Of a stretch of 33,258 nt of DNA, positions 8,419-17,081 are shown in pieces. Both the position numbers and the translations under genes were made by a program. Within the stretch, counting starts at the first letter, position 1, and every line of letters begins with the position of its first letter. Under the pieces are notes generated by a model. The model was not told where the DNA came from and made no database searches. It worked only from the letters and a program-made list of their open reading frames with translations. The stretch spans positions 1 to 33,258 of the forward strand of contig DUPQ01000005.1 of assembly GCA_012838235.1 (NCBI GenBank), given 5' to 3'. The stretch is from Clostridiaceae bacterium. Its GTDB lineage: Bacteria > Bacillota > Clostridia > DUPQ01.

Positions 8419-9242
8419 AACAGACCTCCCGCTCCCACCGATTCATCCCCGTATTTATTAATAAATATCATGGATATGAATATAAGTACCATTAGAAGCA
8501 GTGATAATGCCGAACCCAATCCCCAGTCACCGGTAATGGTAAACTGCTGCTCGATTATATTACCTATAAGCGTAATCTTACCTCCGCTCAGCAATCGGGA
8601 TATAACGAAAGTGGACAAAGCCGGCATAAAAGTCATTGTGATACCGGAAACAACTCCGGGCATACTTAACGGGAATATTATGCGTAGGAAAACCCTTGCA
8701 CCGTTGGCTCCTAAATCTTTTGCCGCTTCTACTACACTCTTATCAATCTTCACTAAAACGGAATATATGGGCAGTATCATAAAAGGCAGAAAGTTATACA
8801 CCATGCCCAATATCACGGCAAAATTGTTATACATGAGCTGAACCTGCCCCAAGCCTATAGATACCAGGAATCTGTTTATGAGACCTTCATTTTCCAACAG
8901 TGACAGCCAGGAGTATGTTCTCAACAGAAAATTCATCCACATGGGTAATACTATCAGTATAAGCATTGTGTTCTTTTGGGAAAAATCTTTACTTGCAAGT
9001 ATCATAGCTGCAGGATATCCCATTACAAAGCATACCAAAGTAGCTATAAGTGACATATAAAAGGATCTTCCTATTACCTTCAGATACAAAGGCTGGAATA
9101 TCGCCTTTACATGCTCCAATGTAAAGAGTGTCTTTCCGGAGGCATTATCTGTAAAGGCATAGAAAAATATTAAAAAAAGCGGAACGACGATAAAGATTGT
9201 CATCCAGATAAGATAAGGAAAAGCAAACCGCCTTTTACTCAT
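8415..9242 (-). CDS. potB: Polyamine ABC transporter permease PotB
   Basis: The 275-residue membrane protein has about six hydrophobic segments and an EAA loop (VVEAAKDLGANGARVFLRII). It is the first permease in the potABCD order. It overlaps the end of potA and the start of potC by four bases each. The N-terminus SKRRFAFPYLIWMTIF is typical of PotB. Confidence 0.94.
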   Translation of the reverse strand: MSKRRFAFPYLIWMTIFIVVPLFLIFFYAFTDNASGKTLFTLEHVKAIFQPLYLKVIGRSFYMSLIATLVCFVMGYPAAMILASKDFSQKNTMLILIVLPMWMNFLLRTYSWLSLLENEGLINRFLVSIGLGQVQLMYNNFAVILGMVYNFLPFMILPIYSVLVKIDKSVVEAAKDLGANGARVFLRIIFPLSMPGVVSGITMTFMPALSTFVISRLLSGGKITLIGNIIEQQFTITGDWGLGSALSLLLMVLIFISMIFINKYGDESVGAGGLL

Positions 9243-10318
9243 ACCTCCACCGCCGTTTCCTCAGACGGAATCTCCAACGGTTCATGTTTCATAACATGAA
9301 TATTGTAAGGATCCACCGTAATACCCAATTCATCACCAACAGTTTGAGGTAATGTGGAATGAACTTTCCATTCGAAGGTCGGGCCTTCCACCCATATTTC
9401 ATAGTGTACACCTTTGAAAGTGACCAATGTAACTATACCCTTGAGATCCGCTTTATCTGCGGGAACAAGTACCACATCTTCCGGTCTTACTACAACATCA
9501 ACGGGTGTATTCTGTCCGAATCCCGTATCTACACAGTTAAAATCCACACCGTCTATGTTTACCAACTTATCTTTAACCATAATGCTGTTGTGTATTATAT
9601 TACTCTCCCCTATGAAATACGCAACAAATGCGTTATTGGGCTCGTTATATATATCAACCGGAGTTCCTATCTGCAGTATTCTTCCGTTATTCATTACCAC
9701 TACGGTATCCGACAAGGTCAATGCCTCTTCCTGGTCATGTGTTACATATACGAAGGTAATTCCGACATCTTTATGCATGGTCTTGAGTTCATCCTGCATA
9801 TCTTTGCGCAATTTCAGATCCAAGGCTCCCAAAGGCTCATCTAACAGCAATACCCTGGGTTTGTTTATAAGGGCGCGTGCTATGGCCACTCTTTGTTGCT
9901 GACCGCCGCTTAAGGTGGAGACATCTCTGTCTTCATAACCTTCAAGATTTACTATTTCCAGATACTTTTTCACATCCTTCTGAATGATATCGGGACTGAT
10001 TTTTCTAATTGTGGGACCGAATGCGACATTCTCGCCCACCGTAAGATGCGGAAATAATGCATATTTCTGAAAAACGGTGTTAAGCGGTCTTTTGTGTGCC
10101 GGGACATCATTTATCCTTACACCTTCAAAAAGCACATCGCCTTCATCAGGTTGTTCAAAACCCCCGATTATTCTCAATGTGGTGGTTTTACCGCACCCCG
10201 AAGGACCCAATAATGTTAAAAACTCACCTTCGTTTATGTACAGATTTATGCCGTCAATTGCGGTAAAATCTCCGAATCTTTTGTAAATGTTTTTAAGTTC
10301 GATAATCTTCTTTCCCAT
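9239..10318 (-). CDS. potA: Polyamine ABC transporter ATPase PotA
   Basis: The 359-residue ATPase has Walker A GPSGCGKTT (residues 38-46), signature LSGGQQQR (136-143), Walker B LLLDEP (157-162) and the D-loop GALD. The C-terminal third (from about 240) is a TOBE-type regulatory domain, as in PotA. It drives polyamine import with PotB, PotC and PotD. The gene starts 19 bases after the end of the XRE-cupin regulator gene, so regulator and transporter share one operon. Confidence 0.96.
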   Translation of the reverse strand: MGKKIIELKNIYKRFGDFTAIDGINLYINEGEFLTLLGPSGCGKTTTLRIIGGFEQPDEGDVLFEGVRINDVPAHKRPLNTVFQKYALFPHLTVGENVAFGPTIRKISPDIIQKDVKKYLEIVNLEGYEDRDVSTLSGGQQQRVAIARALINKPRVLLLDEPLGALDLKLRKDMQDELKTMHKDVGITFVYVTHDQEEALTLSDTVVVMNNGRILQIGTPVDIYNEPNNAFVAYFIGESNIIHNSIMVKDKLVNIDGVDFNCVDTGFGQNTPVDVVVRPEDVVLVPADKADLKGIVTLVTFKGVHYEIWVEGPTFEWKVHSTLPQTVGDELGITVDPYNIHVMKHEPLEIPSEETAVEV

Positions 10319-10337
10319 GTCTTCTCCAAAGTTATAT

Positions 10338-10877
10338 TTAAAAGCTCGGCGGTGTGGACACCCACAAAACCACTGCTTTTTTATCGGAATTATTACGTAT
10401 TAAATGTTTAGTATCGGCTTTGAAGTAAAAAGACTGTCCCCTTGTGACCGTATATTTCTTGTCATCAATCTCCAGTCTTATTTTACCTTCCAGTACATAT
10501 CCGAACTCCTCACCTTCATGCGGGTCGTCCTGATAACTTACCCCGCCCGGTAACAATGTCATGATGATAGGCTCCATAGCGTTCTTCTGGCAGTCGGGTA
10601 CTACCCACATAATCTGCCGCCCTTCGGTTTCATCTTTCTTTGTAACCATATCTTTTTTCTTAAATACAATCTGGCTTGCGTATGTACCGGAAAAGAACTG
10701 TGCAAGATTGGTGCCCAATCCTGTGAGCACATCCTGTAATGTAGCAATCGTCGGTGTAATAATATTCCTCTCCAGTTGCGATATATATCCCTTTGAGAGT
10801 TCACTTCTGTCTGCAAGCTCCTGTTGCGTAAGAGAGTTCAATAAACGAAGCTGCTTTATCTTACCGCCTATATCCAT
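10338..10877 (-). CDS. XRE-cupin transcriptional regulator of the polyamine operon (PuuR-like)
   Basis: The 179-residue protein has an N-terminal helix-turn-helix (LTQQELADRSELSKGYISQL, about residues 15-34) and a C-terminal cupin beta barrel (PHEGEEFGYVLEGKI onward). This is the domain pair of PuuR-type regulators that sense polyamines. The ATG at 10877 is preceded by GGAAGGGT; the longer frame to 10937 has no ribosome site and covers the operator. It is the first gene of the pot operon. By analogy it represses the operon when polyamines are plentiful, probably through the inverted repeat just upstream. Confidence 0.9.
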   Translation of the reverse strand: MDIGGKIKQLRLLNSLTQQELADRSELSKGYISQLERNIITPTIATLQDVLTGLGTNLAQFFSGTYASQIVFKKKDMVTKKDETEGRQIMWVVPDCQKNAMEPIIMTLLPGGVSYQDDPHEGEEFGYVLEGKIRLEIDDKKYTVTRGQSFYFKADTKHLIRNNSDKKAVVLWVSTPPSF

Positions 10878-10903
10878 CACTACCCTTCCTTTCAACCATA
10901 CTA

Positions 10904-10924
10904 TACTTAACTTTATGTTAAGTA
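10904..10924. promoter_or_regulatory. Candidate operator of the pot operon
   Basis: TACTTAAC-TTTAT-GTTAAGTA is a perfect inverted repeat with eight-base arms and a five-base spacer. It lies 27 bases upstream of the regulator start in the leader/promoter zone. Partial half-site copies (TAGTATTACTTAA, AGTATAGTATG) flank it. Its position fits autoregulation by the XRE-cupin protein. Confidence 0.6.
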
Positions 10925-11063
10925 ATACTAAACTCAACTGTTATTATATGACCTTTTCACCAAGTGTCAATAAGATAATGAAAATATTATTTTTAATCGG
11001 TATGCCGCATATTGATTTTGCACATACATTGCGCAAAGGATAGGAACTTTATCAGATATTTCA

Positions 11064-11663
11064 TCATAGCCATATCCCTACCAATTCCTTTACAGGCTTT
11101 TTTACACGCAGTATTTCGGCATATTCCAACAAATTTGGAATGTATTTTCTCGGATCTGTAACATAACTCTGAATCGCTTTATTAAAAATCTCTTTGTCCA
11201 TCCTGTTTCGATACCGTATGCAATCACAAATCAGTCGGTCTTTATCATAAATACGCACTTCATGTCCGTTAATATCTCCGTATGTCAATCCAAGTTCCAA
11301 AATTGAAGGCTCCACATAGTAGGGTTTTACAAACGGGTAGTCAATCTTAAAGCGTGACTTACCCGAGTGCTTACTTACGGCCAAGTGCCATTCGCCGGGA
11401 ATTCTATCGCTGTATTCGTAATATCTGAGAGCGGAATACATGCAAAGTACTGCATCGGGAAAGAGGCGAATTATGGTAGAAATCTCACTGAGGTCATCAT
11501 GGTCTATCCACTGATAATATCCGTAGCGTACTTTTTCTACAAGACCTTTATCCACAAGTTTTTGAAGCGGACGATAAAGGACTTTCTCTTCATTCAGCTG
11601 GCATGTCCTCATCATACCGCCGTATTTATCAAATATCTCTTTGTATTCTTCAACTTTTTTCAT
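11064..11663 (-). CDS. AbiEi-type antitoxin-domain protein, apparently orphan
   Basis: The 199-residue protein has an N-terminal winged helix (EEYKEIFDKYGGMMRTCQL and the VEKVRYGYY wing) followed by the AbiEi-type segment LFPDAVLCMYSALRYYEYSD. AbiEi proteins are DNA-binding antitoxins of type IV toxin-antitoxin systems and normally repress their own operon. I chose the ATG at 11663, where AGGTG lies about seven bases upstream and family alignments begin; the longer frame to 11771 runs through a terminator hairpin. No AbiEii nucleotidyltransferase gene lies next to it, so it may be an orphan regulator. The C-terminal half matches the family only loosely by eye. Confidence 0.72.
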   Translation of the reverse strand: MKKVEEYKEIFDKYGGMMRTCQLNEEKVLYRPLQKLVDKGLVEKVRYGYYQWIDHDDLSEISTIIRLFPDAVLCMYSALRYYEYSDRIPGEWHLAVSKHSGKSRFKIDYPFVKPYYVEPSILELGLTYGDINGHEVRIYDKDRLICDCIRYRNRMDKEIFNKAIQSYVTDPRKYIPNLLEYAEILRVKKPVKELVGIWL

Positions 11664-11759
11664 TTCCATCACCTGCACTACTTTTACCCAAACTAAGCAA
11701 ACAAGCGGATAAAGTAATGCTGTTTTATTAATAATATCAAATAATGCGGAAAAATAAAA

Positions 11760-11779
11760 GTCACCCCTCACGGAATGAC
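11760..11779 (-). terminator. Strong intrinsic terminator of the gnd-uxuB-larA operon
   Basis: On the minus strand GTCATTCC-GTGA-GGGGTGAC forms an eight-pair stem (two G-U pairs) closed by a GNRA-type tetraloop and followed by TTTTATTTTT. It lies 66 bases downstream of the larA stop and upstream of the AbiEi gene, so it separates the two units. Confidence 0.85.
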
Positions 11780-11813
11780 TTTAAAACTATATCTGCTTAA
11801 TCTTATATATTAA

Positions 11814-11829
11814 TTTGTAAACTTACAAA
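11814..11829. promoter_or_regulatory. 16-bp palindrome between larA and the AbiEi gene
   Basis: TTTGTAA-AC-TTACAAA is a perfect palindrome with seven-base arms. It has no T-run of its own, so it is not a terminator. It lies about 150 bases upstream of the AbiEi start but on the larA side of the strong terminator. A protein-binding site is possible; function unknown. Confidence 0.3.
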
Positions 11830-11844
11830 ACAGCTTAGACTATA

Positions 11845-13128
11845 TCACTGTTCTTCAAACTTCTTCCTTGAAGACCATAAACCTAAAGCGGGATTGGAAA
11901 TGTAGAATATTTTTTCTCCGTCCACATAATTGAATCCGTCCTTAAGTTTCGCAGGGTCATATTTCTTTACCGTTTCATCATAATCGAGATACTTGAAATT
12001 GGCCTTTTCAATTTCTTCTTTTGTCATATGCCTTACCGCATAAGATATATTGAACTTTCCGTCACTGGACCCATGAATTATATGTGCGGCTACCGACAGA
12101 TTATTCTTCAAATCGTCATTTTCATCGACTTTTTTCAGAATGTTCTCTCTTCCTATATATCCGTACTTCCTTATAAGTCTGTCATTTTCATCGTCTTCAC
12201 CGAAACGTTTTACCTCGGGAGCAAGAATGATAAGTTCCCCGCCTTCGGCAATGGCCATTCTGGTACGGTATATTGCCTTGTTTCCCACCCAGGTGGTCTT
12301 AAATTCTCTTTCATCAAGATAAACCACTATTTTCTCAGGTTCTTCATCCAGAAATGTGAAGTTTTTCTCCAGACTGTCTTTCACGCCCGCTTCAAAAGCA
12401 TCCCGACCGTTTCCCGCATACAGTGCATGAATATCGGCTGACGGTCCGTTCTGAGTTGTTACGGTCAGTATATAGAAAAGCGGAAAGGAAGATAAGTATT
12501 TCTCCTGAGCATAATCAAATACTTTTCTTACCGGGCTGTGGTCTCTTCCCATCATTCTCTCCATTCCGTAGAATGCTCCGAGCATGTGAGATTTGTTTAT
12601 CATATTGTTGCCGCCTATTCCCACAACAATATTCTTGGTATAGTTTGCCATGCCCACCACTTCATGAGGTACCACCTGACCGACGGAAATAATGAGGTCG
12701 TATGTCTTGTCCAAAAACATTTTATTTACTTCCACATCCATCTTCTCATTTACCAGCCCTTCGGATACTTCATTTACGAATTCCTTCGGAACTTCCCCTA
12801 TCTTCACGACATCGTTTTTCCAGTCATGAACGAAAAACCTGTCATGAGGAATGCCTTCAAACATATCGTTCAGTTCCTTTTCTGTCATGGGCATATGTGT
12901 TCCCAGGGCAGGTAATATGTCTACTGTACAGCTGTCTTTAAGCTTGGCATAAAGCATGGAAGTAATTTTCCCGGACATGGAATAGAACCTGGTAAAATCC
13001 GGCGGGACAATCAGTATTTTCTGCACTTTTTTACCCGCTGTGAATCTTGACAAGGTTTTATCTAAGTACTTACTAAGTTCACTATCCGAAATGGGTTTAT
13101 TACCTGCTCTTTTTATTAAAGCTTTCAT
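11845..13128 (-). CDS. larA: LarA-type nickel-pincer 2-hydroxyacid racemase/epimerase (DUF2088)
   Basis: The 427-residue protein matches lactate racemase LarA. Visible residues are the N-terminal phosphate-binding DFTR (44-47), His78 in GTHMPMT, His155 in VVPHEVVG, Lys165 in NYTKN and His181 in NKSHML. These correspond to LarA His108, His174, Lys184 and His200; the 10- and 16-residue spacings between the last three match LarA exactly, so the nickel-pincer cofactor site looks intact. The ATG at 13128 starts one base after the SDR stop; a frame to 13164 overlaps that gene and lacks a ribosome site. Known LarA homologues act on lactate, malate and gluconate. The operon with uxuB-type SDR and gnd favours gluconate/mannonate (inference). 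Cofactor genes larB, larC and larE are not in the window. Confidence 0.88.
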   Translation of the reverse strand: MKALIKRAGNKPISDSELSKYLDKTLSRFTAGKKVQKILIVPPDFTRFYSMSGKITSMLYAKLKDSCTVDILPALGTHMPMTEKELNDMFEGIPHDRFFVHDWKNDVVKIGEVPKEFVNEVSEGLVNEKMDVEVNKMFLDKTYDLIISVGQVVPHEVVGMANYTKNIVVGIGGNNMINKSHMLGAFYGMERMMGRDHSPVRKVFDYAQEKYLSSFPLFYILTVTTQNGPSADIHALYAGNGRDAFEAGVKDSLEKNFTFLDEEPEKIVVYLDEREFKTTWVGNKAIYRTRMAIAEGGELIILAPEVKRFGEDDENDRLIRKYGYIGRENILKKVDENDDLKNNLSVAAHIIHGSSDGKFNISYAVRHMTKEEIEKANFKYLDYDETVKKYDPAKLKDGFNYVDGEKIFYISNPALGLWSSRKKFEEQ

Positions 13129-13129
13129 G

Positions 13130-13981
13130 TTACACCCCGCTGTATGCCGAAAATCCTCCGTCAACCGGAAGAACCACTCCGTTTACAAAGCCGGAAGACC
13201 GCTCATCCACAAGATAAAGCAATGCCCCTATAAGTTCTTCGGGTTTTCCGAATCTGTCCATAGGAGTTGCTGCAAGTATCTTTCTGGATCTTTCGGTGAA
13301 CGAACCGTCTTTATTAAGAAGTAATGCTTCATTTTGCTTGGTTATAAAGAAGCCGGGGGCTATGGCATTTACTCTGATACCCACTTTGGAAAAATGCACG
13401 GCCAGCCACTGCGTGAAATTGGATACGGCGGCTTTGGCACCGGAATATGCCGGTATCTTAGTCAACGGCGTAAATGCATTCATAGAAGATATGTTTATAA
13501 TCGTACAACCTTCTCTGCCCACCATATCCTCAGCAAATACCTGTGTCGGAAGCAGTGTACCGATAAAATTGAGATTAAACACAAACTCCACTCCCTGAGG
13601 GTCAAGATTAAAGAATGTAACCAACCCTTCGGTATCCGTATCTTCGGGATAAAAATACTCTTTTGTGGTTGTTGCTCTGGGATTGTTGCCGCCCGCACCG
13701 TTTATAAGTATGTCGCATTTTCCCAACTTTTTATTAACTGCGGCTTTGGCTTCCAGAAGACTCTGTTTTTCCAGTACATTGGCTTTAACAGGTATGGTTA
13801 TTCCGCCTTTACCGTTAATCTCGTCGGAAACTTTTTTGGCTGCATCATAATTAAGGTCCAAAAGTGCAACTTTTGCACCTGCCTCGGCAAGAGCTTCTGC
13901 AAACATGGAACATAATACTCCTCCGGCACCTGTAACCACAACAACCTTATTTTTTAAATTAATCTTGAATGGTAATTTCAT
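13130..13981 (-). CDS. uxuB: SDR-family D-mannonate/fructuronate oxidoreductase (UxuB/YjmF type)
   Basis: The 283-residue protein is a short-chain dehydrogenase with cofactor loop TGAGGVLCSMFAEA (17-30), NGAGG in place of the usual NNAG, a catalytic Ser in ISSMNAFTP, and YSGAK for the Tyr-Lys pair. The motifs GAGGNNPRATTT, IPAYSGAKAAVSNFTQWLAVH and the C-terminus PVDGGFSAYSGV are those I associate with the Bacillus YjmF-type mannonate oxidoreductases that interconvert D-fructuronate and D-mannonate. A gluconate 5-dehydrogenase is the main alternative. The start has AGGAGG five bases upstream. It sits between gnd (11-base gap) and larA (1-base gap). Confidence 0.82.
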   Translation of the reverse strand: MKLPFKINLKNKVVVVTGAGGVLCSMFAEALAEAGAKVALLDLNYDAAKKVSDEINGKGGITIPVKANVLEKQSLLEAKAAVNKKLGKCDILINGAGGNNPRATTTKEYFYPEDTDTEGLVTFFNLDPQGVEFVFNLNFIGTLLPTQVFAEDMVGREGCTIINISSMNAFTPLTKIPAYSGAKAAVSNFTQWLAVHFSKVGIRVNAIAPGFFITKQNEALLLNKDGSFTERSRKILAATPMDRFGKPEELIGALLYLVDERSSGFVNGVVLPVDGGFSAYSGV

Positions 13982-13992
13982 TTCCCGCCTCC

Positions 13993-15441
13993 TTACGCGT
14001 TATATGTAGATGCGGATGTCTCTCCGCCCCTTCCCGTCCAGTTTGTGTGATAGAATACTCCTCTTTCACTGTCAATTCTTTCATATGTATGTGCACCGAA
14101 ATAGTCTCTTTGTGCCTGTAATAAATTCGCCGGCAATCTCTCGCTTCTGTAACCGTCGTAATATGTCAGTGCGGCGGCAAATGCCGGTATGGGAATGCCG
14201 TTAAGAGCACATACCGATACTATCTTCCTTAAACTTTGATGACACTCATCGGCCTTTTGTTTGAAGAAAGGATCCAACAAAAGATTGGATATTTCGGGAT
14301 TGTTATCATATGCCTGCTTTATCTTACCCAAGAATGCCGAACGGATAATGCATCCGCCTCTCCACATAAGGGCTATGCCTCCGTAATTAAGGTGCCAGTC
14401 ATAAGATGCTGCAGCGGCTTTCATCAATGCGTAACCCTGTGCGTAAGACACTATCTTGGAAAAATAAAGAGCTTTTCTCAAATCTTCTATAAAAGCATCA
14501 TGTTTTTCATTAAACGACACGGTAGGACCGTTAAGAATGCGGCTTGCTTCAACCCTTTCATCTTTCATAGCGGATAAGCATCTTGCAAACACCGCTTCGG
14601 TTATGAGGGTAAGGGGTACGCCTTCGTCCAATGCGGAAATCGCTGTCCATTTACCTGTACCTTTCTGTCCCGCTTTATCTAAAATCTTTTCCACCAACGG
14701 CTCTTTGTTTTCCTTAAATGCCAGTATATCCGCAGTTATCTCTATAAGATAGGAATTCAGTTCCCCCTCATTCCATTTGGCAAAAACATTATGCATACTG
14801 TCGGTATCCATACCTACAAGAGTCTTCATTATGTTATATGCCTCGCAAATAAGTTCCATATCGCCATATTCAATGCCGTTATGAACCATCTTTACAAAAT
14901 GACCGGCTCCGTTTTCACCTACCCAATCGCAACAGGGTGTGCCGTCTTCCACTTTGGCGGCTATGGACTGGAAAATATCCTTTACATGAGGCCATGCGCT
15001 TTCACTGCCTCCCGGCATCAAAGAAGGACCTGTCAGGGCACCTTCTTCCCCGCCGCTCACTCCCGTACCGATATACATAAGACCGGCTTTTTCCACTCTT
15101 TCGGTTCTTGCTATGGTATCGTTGAAATTGGAATTACCGCCGTCAATTATAATGTCATTCTTATCCAGAAGAGGTATCAGCTGATCTATCATGTTATCCA
15201 CCGGAGCACCGGCTTTTACCATCAGCATTACTTTTCTTGGCTTTTTCAAATTGGCAACAAGTTCAGGAAGGCTGTAGCAACCAATTATATTCTTACCTTT
15301 TGCTCTTGTCTGAACGAATTTTTCCACCTTTTCCACCGTTCTGTTGTACACAGCCACGGCAAATCCCTTGCTCTCCATGTTGAGTACTAAATTTTCGCCC
15401 ATTACGGCAAGGCCTATAAGGCCGATATCAGCTTTTTTCAT
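13993..15441 (-). CDS. gnd: 6-phosphogluconate dehydrogenase, decarboxylating
   Basis: The 482-residue enzyme oxidises 6-phosphogluconate to ribulose-5-phosphate and CO2. It shows the cofactor loop GLAVMGENL (10-18), YNRT at 32-35 (an NADP-type arginine), the GGNSNFNDT loop and the catalytic block Lys184, Asn188 and Glu191 in HFVKMVHNGIEYGDMELI. Length and C-terminal tail with GGETSAS are those of the long homodimeric form. The start at 15441 is preceded by AAAGGG. It is the first gene of an operon with an uxuB-type dehydrogenase and a LarA homologue, instead of the usual zwf or gluconate kinase neighbours. Confidence 0.96.
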   Translation of the reverse strand: MKKADIGLIGLAVMGENLVLNMESKGFAVAVYNRTVEKVEKFVQTRAKGKNIIGCYSLPELVANLKKPRKVMLMVKAGAPVDNMIDQLIPLLDKNDIIIDGGNSNFNDTIARTERVEKAGLMYIGTGVSGGEEGALTGPSLMPGGSESAWPHVKDIFQSIAAKVEDGTPCCDWVGENGAGHFVKMVHNGIEYGDMELICEAYNIMKTLVGMDTDSMHNVFAKWNEGELNSYLIEITADILAFKENKEPLVEKILDKAGQKGTGKWTAISALDEGVPLTLITEAVFARCLSAMKDERVEASRILNGPTVSFNEKHDAFIEDLRKALYFSKIVSYAQGYALMKAAAASYDWHLNYGGIALMWRGGCIIRSAFLGKIKQAYDNNPEISNLLLDPFFKQKADECHQSLRKIVSVCALNGIPIPAFAAALTYYDGYRSERLPANLLQAQRDYFGAHTYERIDSERGVFYHTNWTGRGGETSASTYNA

Positions 15442-15491
15442 ATCTAACCCTTTCTGTTTTCAGGTATATAACATACCGTATTCAACTATGT

Positions 15492-15520
15492 ATTTTATAA
15501 TACAACAGCCTGTTTGTCCA
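15492..15520 (-). promoter_or_regulatory. Predicted promoter of the gnd operon
   Basis: On the minus strand TGGACA (15515-15520), a 17-base spacer and TAAAAT (15492-15497) match the sigma-A consensus at 5 of 6 positions each. It lies about 50 bases upstream of gnd, and the -35 sits just beyond the end of the GH20 gene. Confidence 0.5.
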
Positions 15521-15529
15521 TTGATGCGC

Positions 15530-16978
15530 TTACTTTCTAAGTGCTTTCACAGTCTCTTTGTTGTACATATTGTAGGCAAATTTGATTACCTGCTTGGCTG
15601 ACTGCAAAAATCTCGGATCCCACTGTGAAACATCAGGATATTTTAATCCCATCTCCTCAACCATACGTATTACATAAGTAAGTCTGTGTTTAAAATCGAC
15701 ATAATCCTTTTTATCCCTGTTTGTCCAGCCTGTTTCCGCTACTGCAGCCATTCGCGGGAAACACATTTTACTCATATCCTCGAAATTATCAATAAACTCC
15801 GTCCATACCGGTGTCTCCACTCCGATTATATTCTTCCTCATATTCTCATGAAGCTCGGAAGGTATAGGTTCATACATGTATGTTTTCTTAAGAGGTGTCA
15901 TTCCCAAAGGATAATTCACATAGTAATGGAAGAAATCCGAAACAATTATTTTGCCGCCTTGTGAAGCTCTTATTGTACACTCATCATTCTTTTCCATCCA
16001 ATTCTGCACAATTATACCTTTTTCCAGATTACCGCCGCGTAAGCTCTCGTTCCATGTTATGGCTTGTTTACCTTTCTTTTGCAGATGGTCATATATCCTG
16101 TTCAGCATATATCCCTGCAGCTGTTCGTAATTCTCCAACCCGAGCTCCCTCATCTTTCTATTGCAATGCGGACATTCTTTCCATCTGTCCTTGGGGGCTT
16201 CATCTCCGCCGATATGTATATATTCACCCGGGAAAATAGCAGTCATTTCATCTATAACATTAAATAAAAACTCATATACCTCTTCTTTTCCCGCACATAA
16301 GATATCCTTGAAGATACCCGCATGAGTGCGTACCGGTACTTCCTTACCTGTACAGGACAGGTGGGGATATGCGTGAAGGCAGGCTGACGAATGACCGGGT
16401 ATCTCTATTTCCGGTATCACATCAATACTCTTTTTTCTGCAATACTCCACAATATCCTTCATCTCTTCCTGAGTATAGAACCCGCCATACGGCTTAGAAT
16501 CATAATACCTTCCGAAATTTGAATACGGTCTTTGCGAACCTTTTTCGGTAAGAAGAGGATATTTCTTTATCTCCATACGCCATCCCTGGTCTTCCGTAAG
16601 ATGCCAGTGGAATTTATTAAACTTAAAAAGCGCAGCGGCATCAATCATCTTCTTCAGCTCTTCCACAGTAAAGAAATGCCTGCAGCAATCAATCAGAAAA
16701 CCTCTGTGGGAAAAAGCGGGCTTATCGTGAATTGTAAGGTAAGGTATATTGCCGGAATAACCGAATTCCAGTTGCCTTAAAGTCTGATGTGCACAGTTCT
16801 CTCCCGCTTTCGTGGAGCACTTAACTGCTGCTCCTTTATCATCAATTACAATAGAGTATTCCTCGGCTGAATATTCCGAATCATATTCCACCGTAATGCT
16901 TTCCAATATGTTTCTTCTAAAGAAAAGTTTGTAATCAGTGTGAAACTCATTAGGCATGGGTACCAGATTAATGCTCAT
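15530..16978 (-). CDS. Glycoside hydrolase family 20 beta-N-acetylhexosaminidase
   Basis: The 482-residue protein has a short N-terminal alpha/beta domain and a TIM barrel starting near residue 90 (HRGFLIDCCRHFF). The GH20 catalytic Asp-Glu pair is Asp259-Glu260 in HIGGDEAP, and the substrate motifs HWHLTEDQGW (124-133) and EIEIPGH (190-196) are present. GH20 enzymes remove terminal N-acetylglucosamine or N-acetylgalactosamine through the substrate's own acetamido group. No signal peptide is visible, so it probably works in the cytoplasm on imported oligosaccharides. The barrel contains a CPHC pair (residues 269-272) that is unusual but could be just a loop. GGAGG lies seven bases before the ATG. 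It seems to form its own unit upstream of the gnd promoter. Confidence 0.93.
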   Translation of the reverse strand: MSINLVPMPNEFHTDYKLFFRRNILESITVEYDSEYSAEEYSIVIDDKGAAVKCSTKAGENCAHQTLRQLEFGYSGNIPYLTIHDKPAFSHRGFLIDCCRHFFTVEELKKMIDAAALFKFNKFHWHLTEDQGWRMEIKKYPLLTEKGSQRPYSNFGRYYDSKPYGGFYTQEEMKDIVEYCRKKSIDVIPEIEIPGHSSACLHAYPHLSCTGKEVPVRTHAGIFKDILCAGKEEVYEFLFNVIDEMTAIFPGEYIHIGGDEAPKDRWKECPHCNRKMRELGLENYEQLQGYMLNRIYDHLQKKGKQAITWNESLRGGNLEKGIIVQNWMEKNDECTIRASQGGKIIVSDFFHYYVNYPLGMTPLKKTYMYEPIPSELHENMRKNIIGVETPVWTEFIDNFEDMSKMCFPRMAAVAETGWTNRDKKDYVDFKHRLTYVIRMVEEMGLKYPDVSQWDPRFLQSAKQVIKFAYNMYNKETVKALRK

Positions 16979-17081
16979 ATAGAACCTCCGAAATTAACTC
17001 TATATATATTCTATCATAAAAGAATAAAAGATTATTAATCTGATAGTATAGAAACAACTTTTTCAAAAAAACATACACGCT

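Noticed and set aside
11664-11771. Longer N-terminus for the AbiEi-type protein
   Set aside because: The extension runs into the terminator stem behind larA and has no ribosome site.
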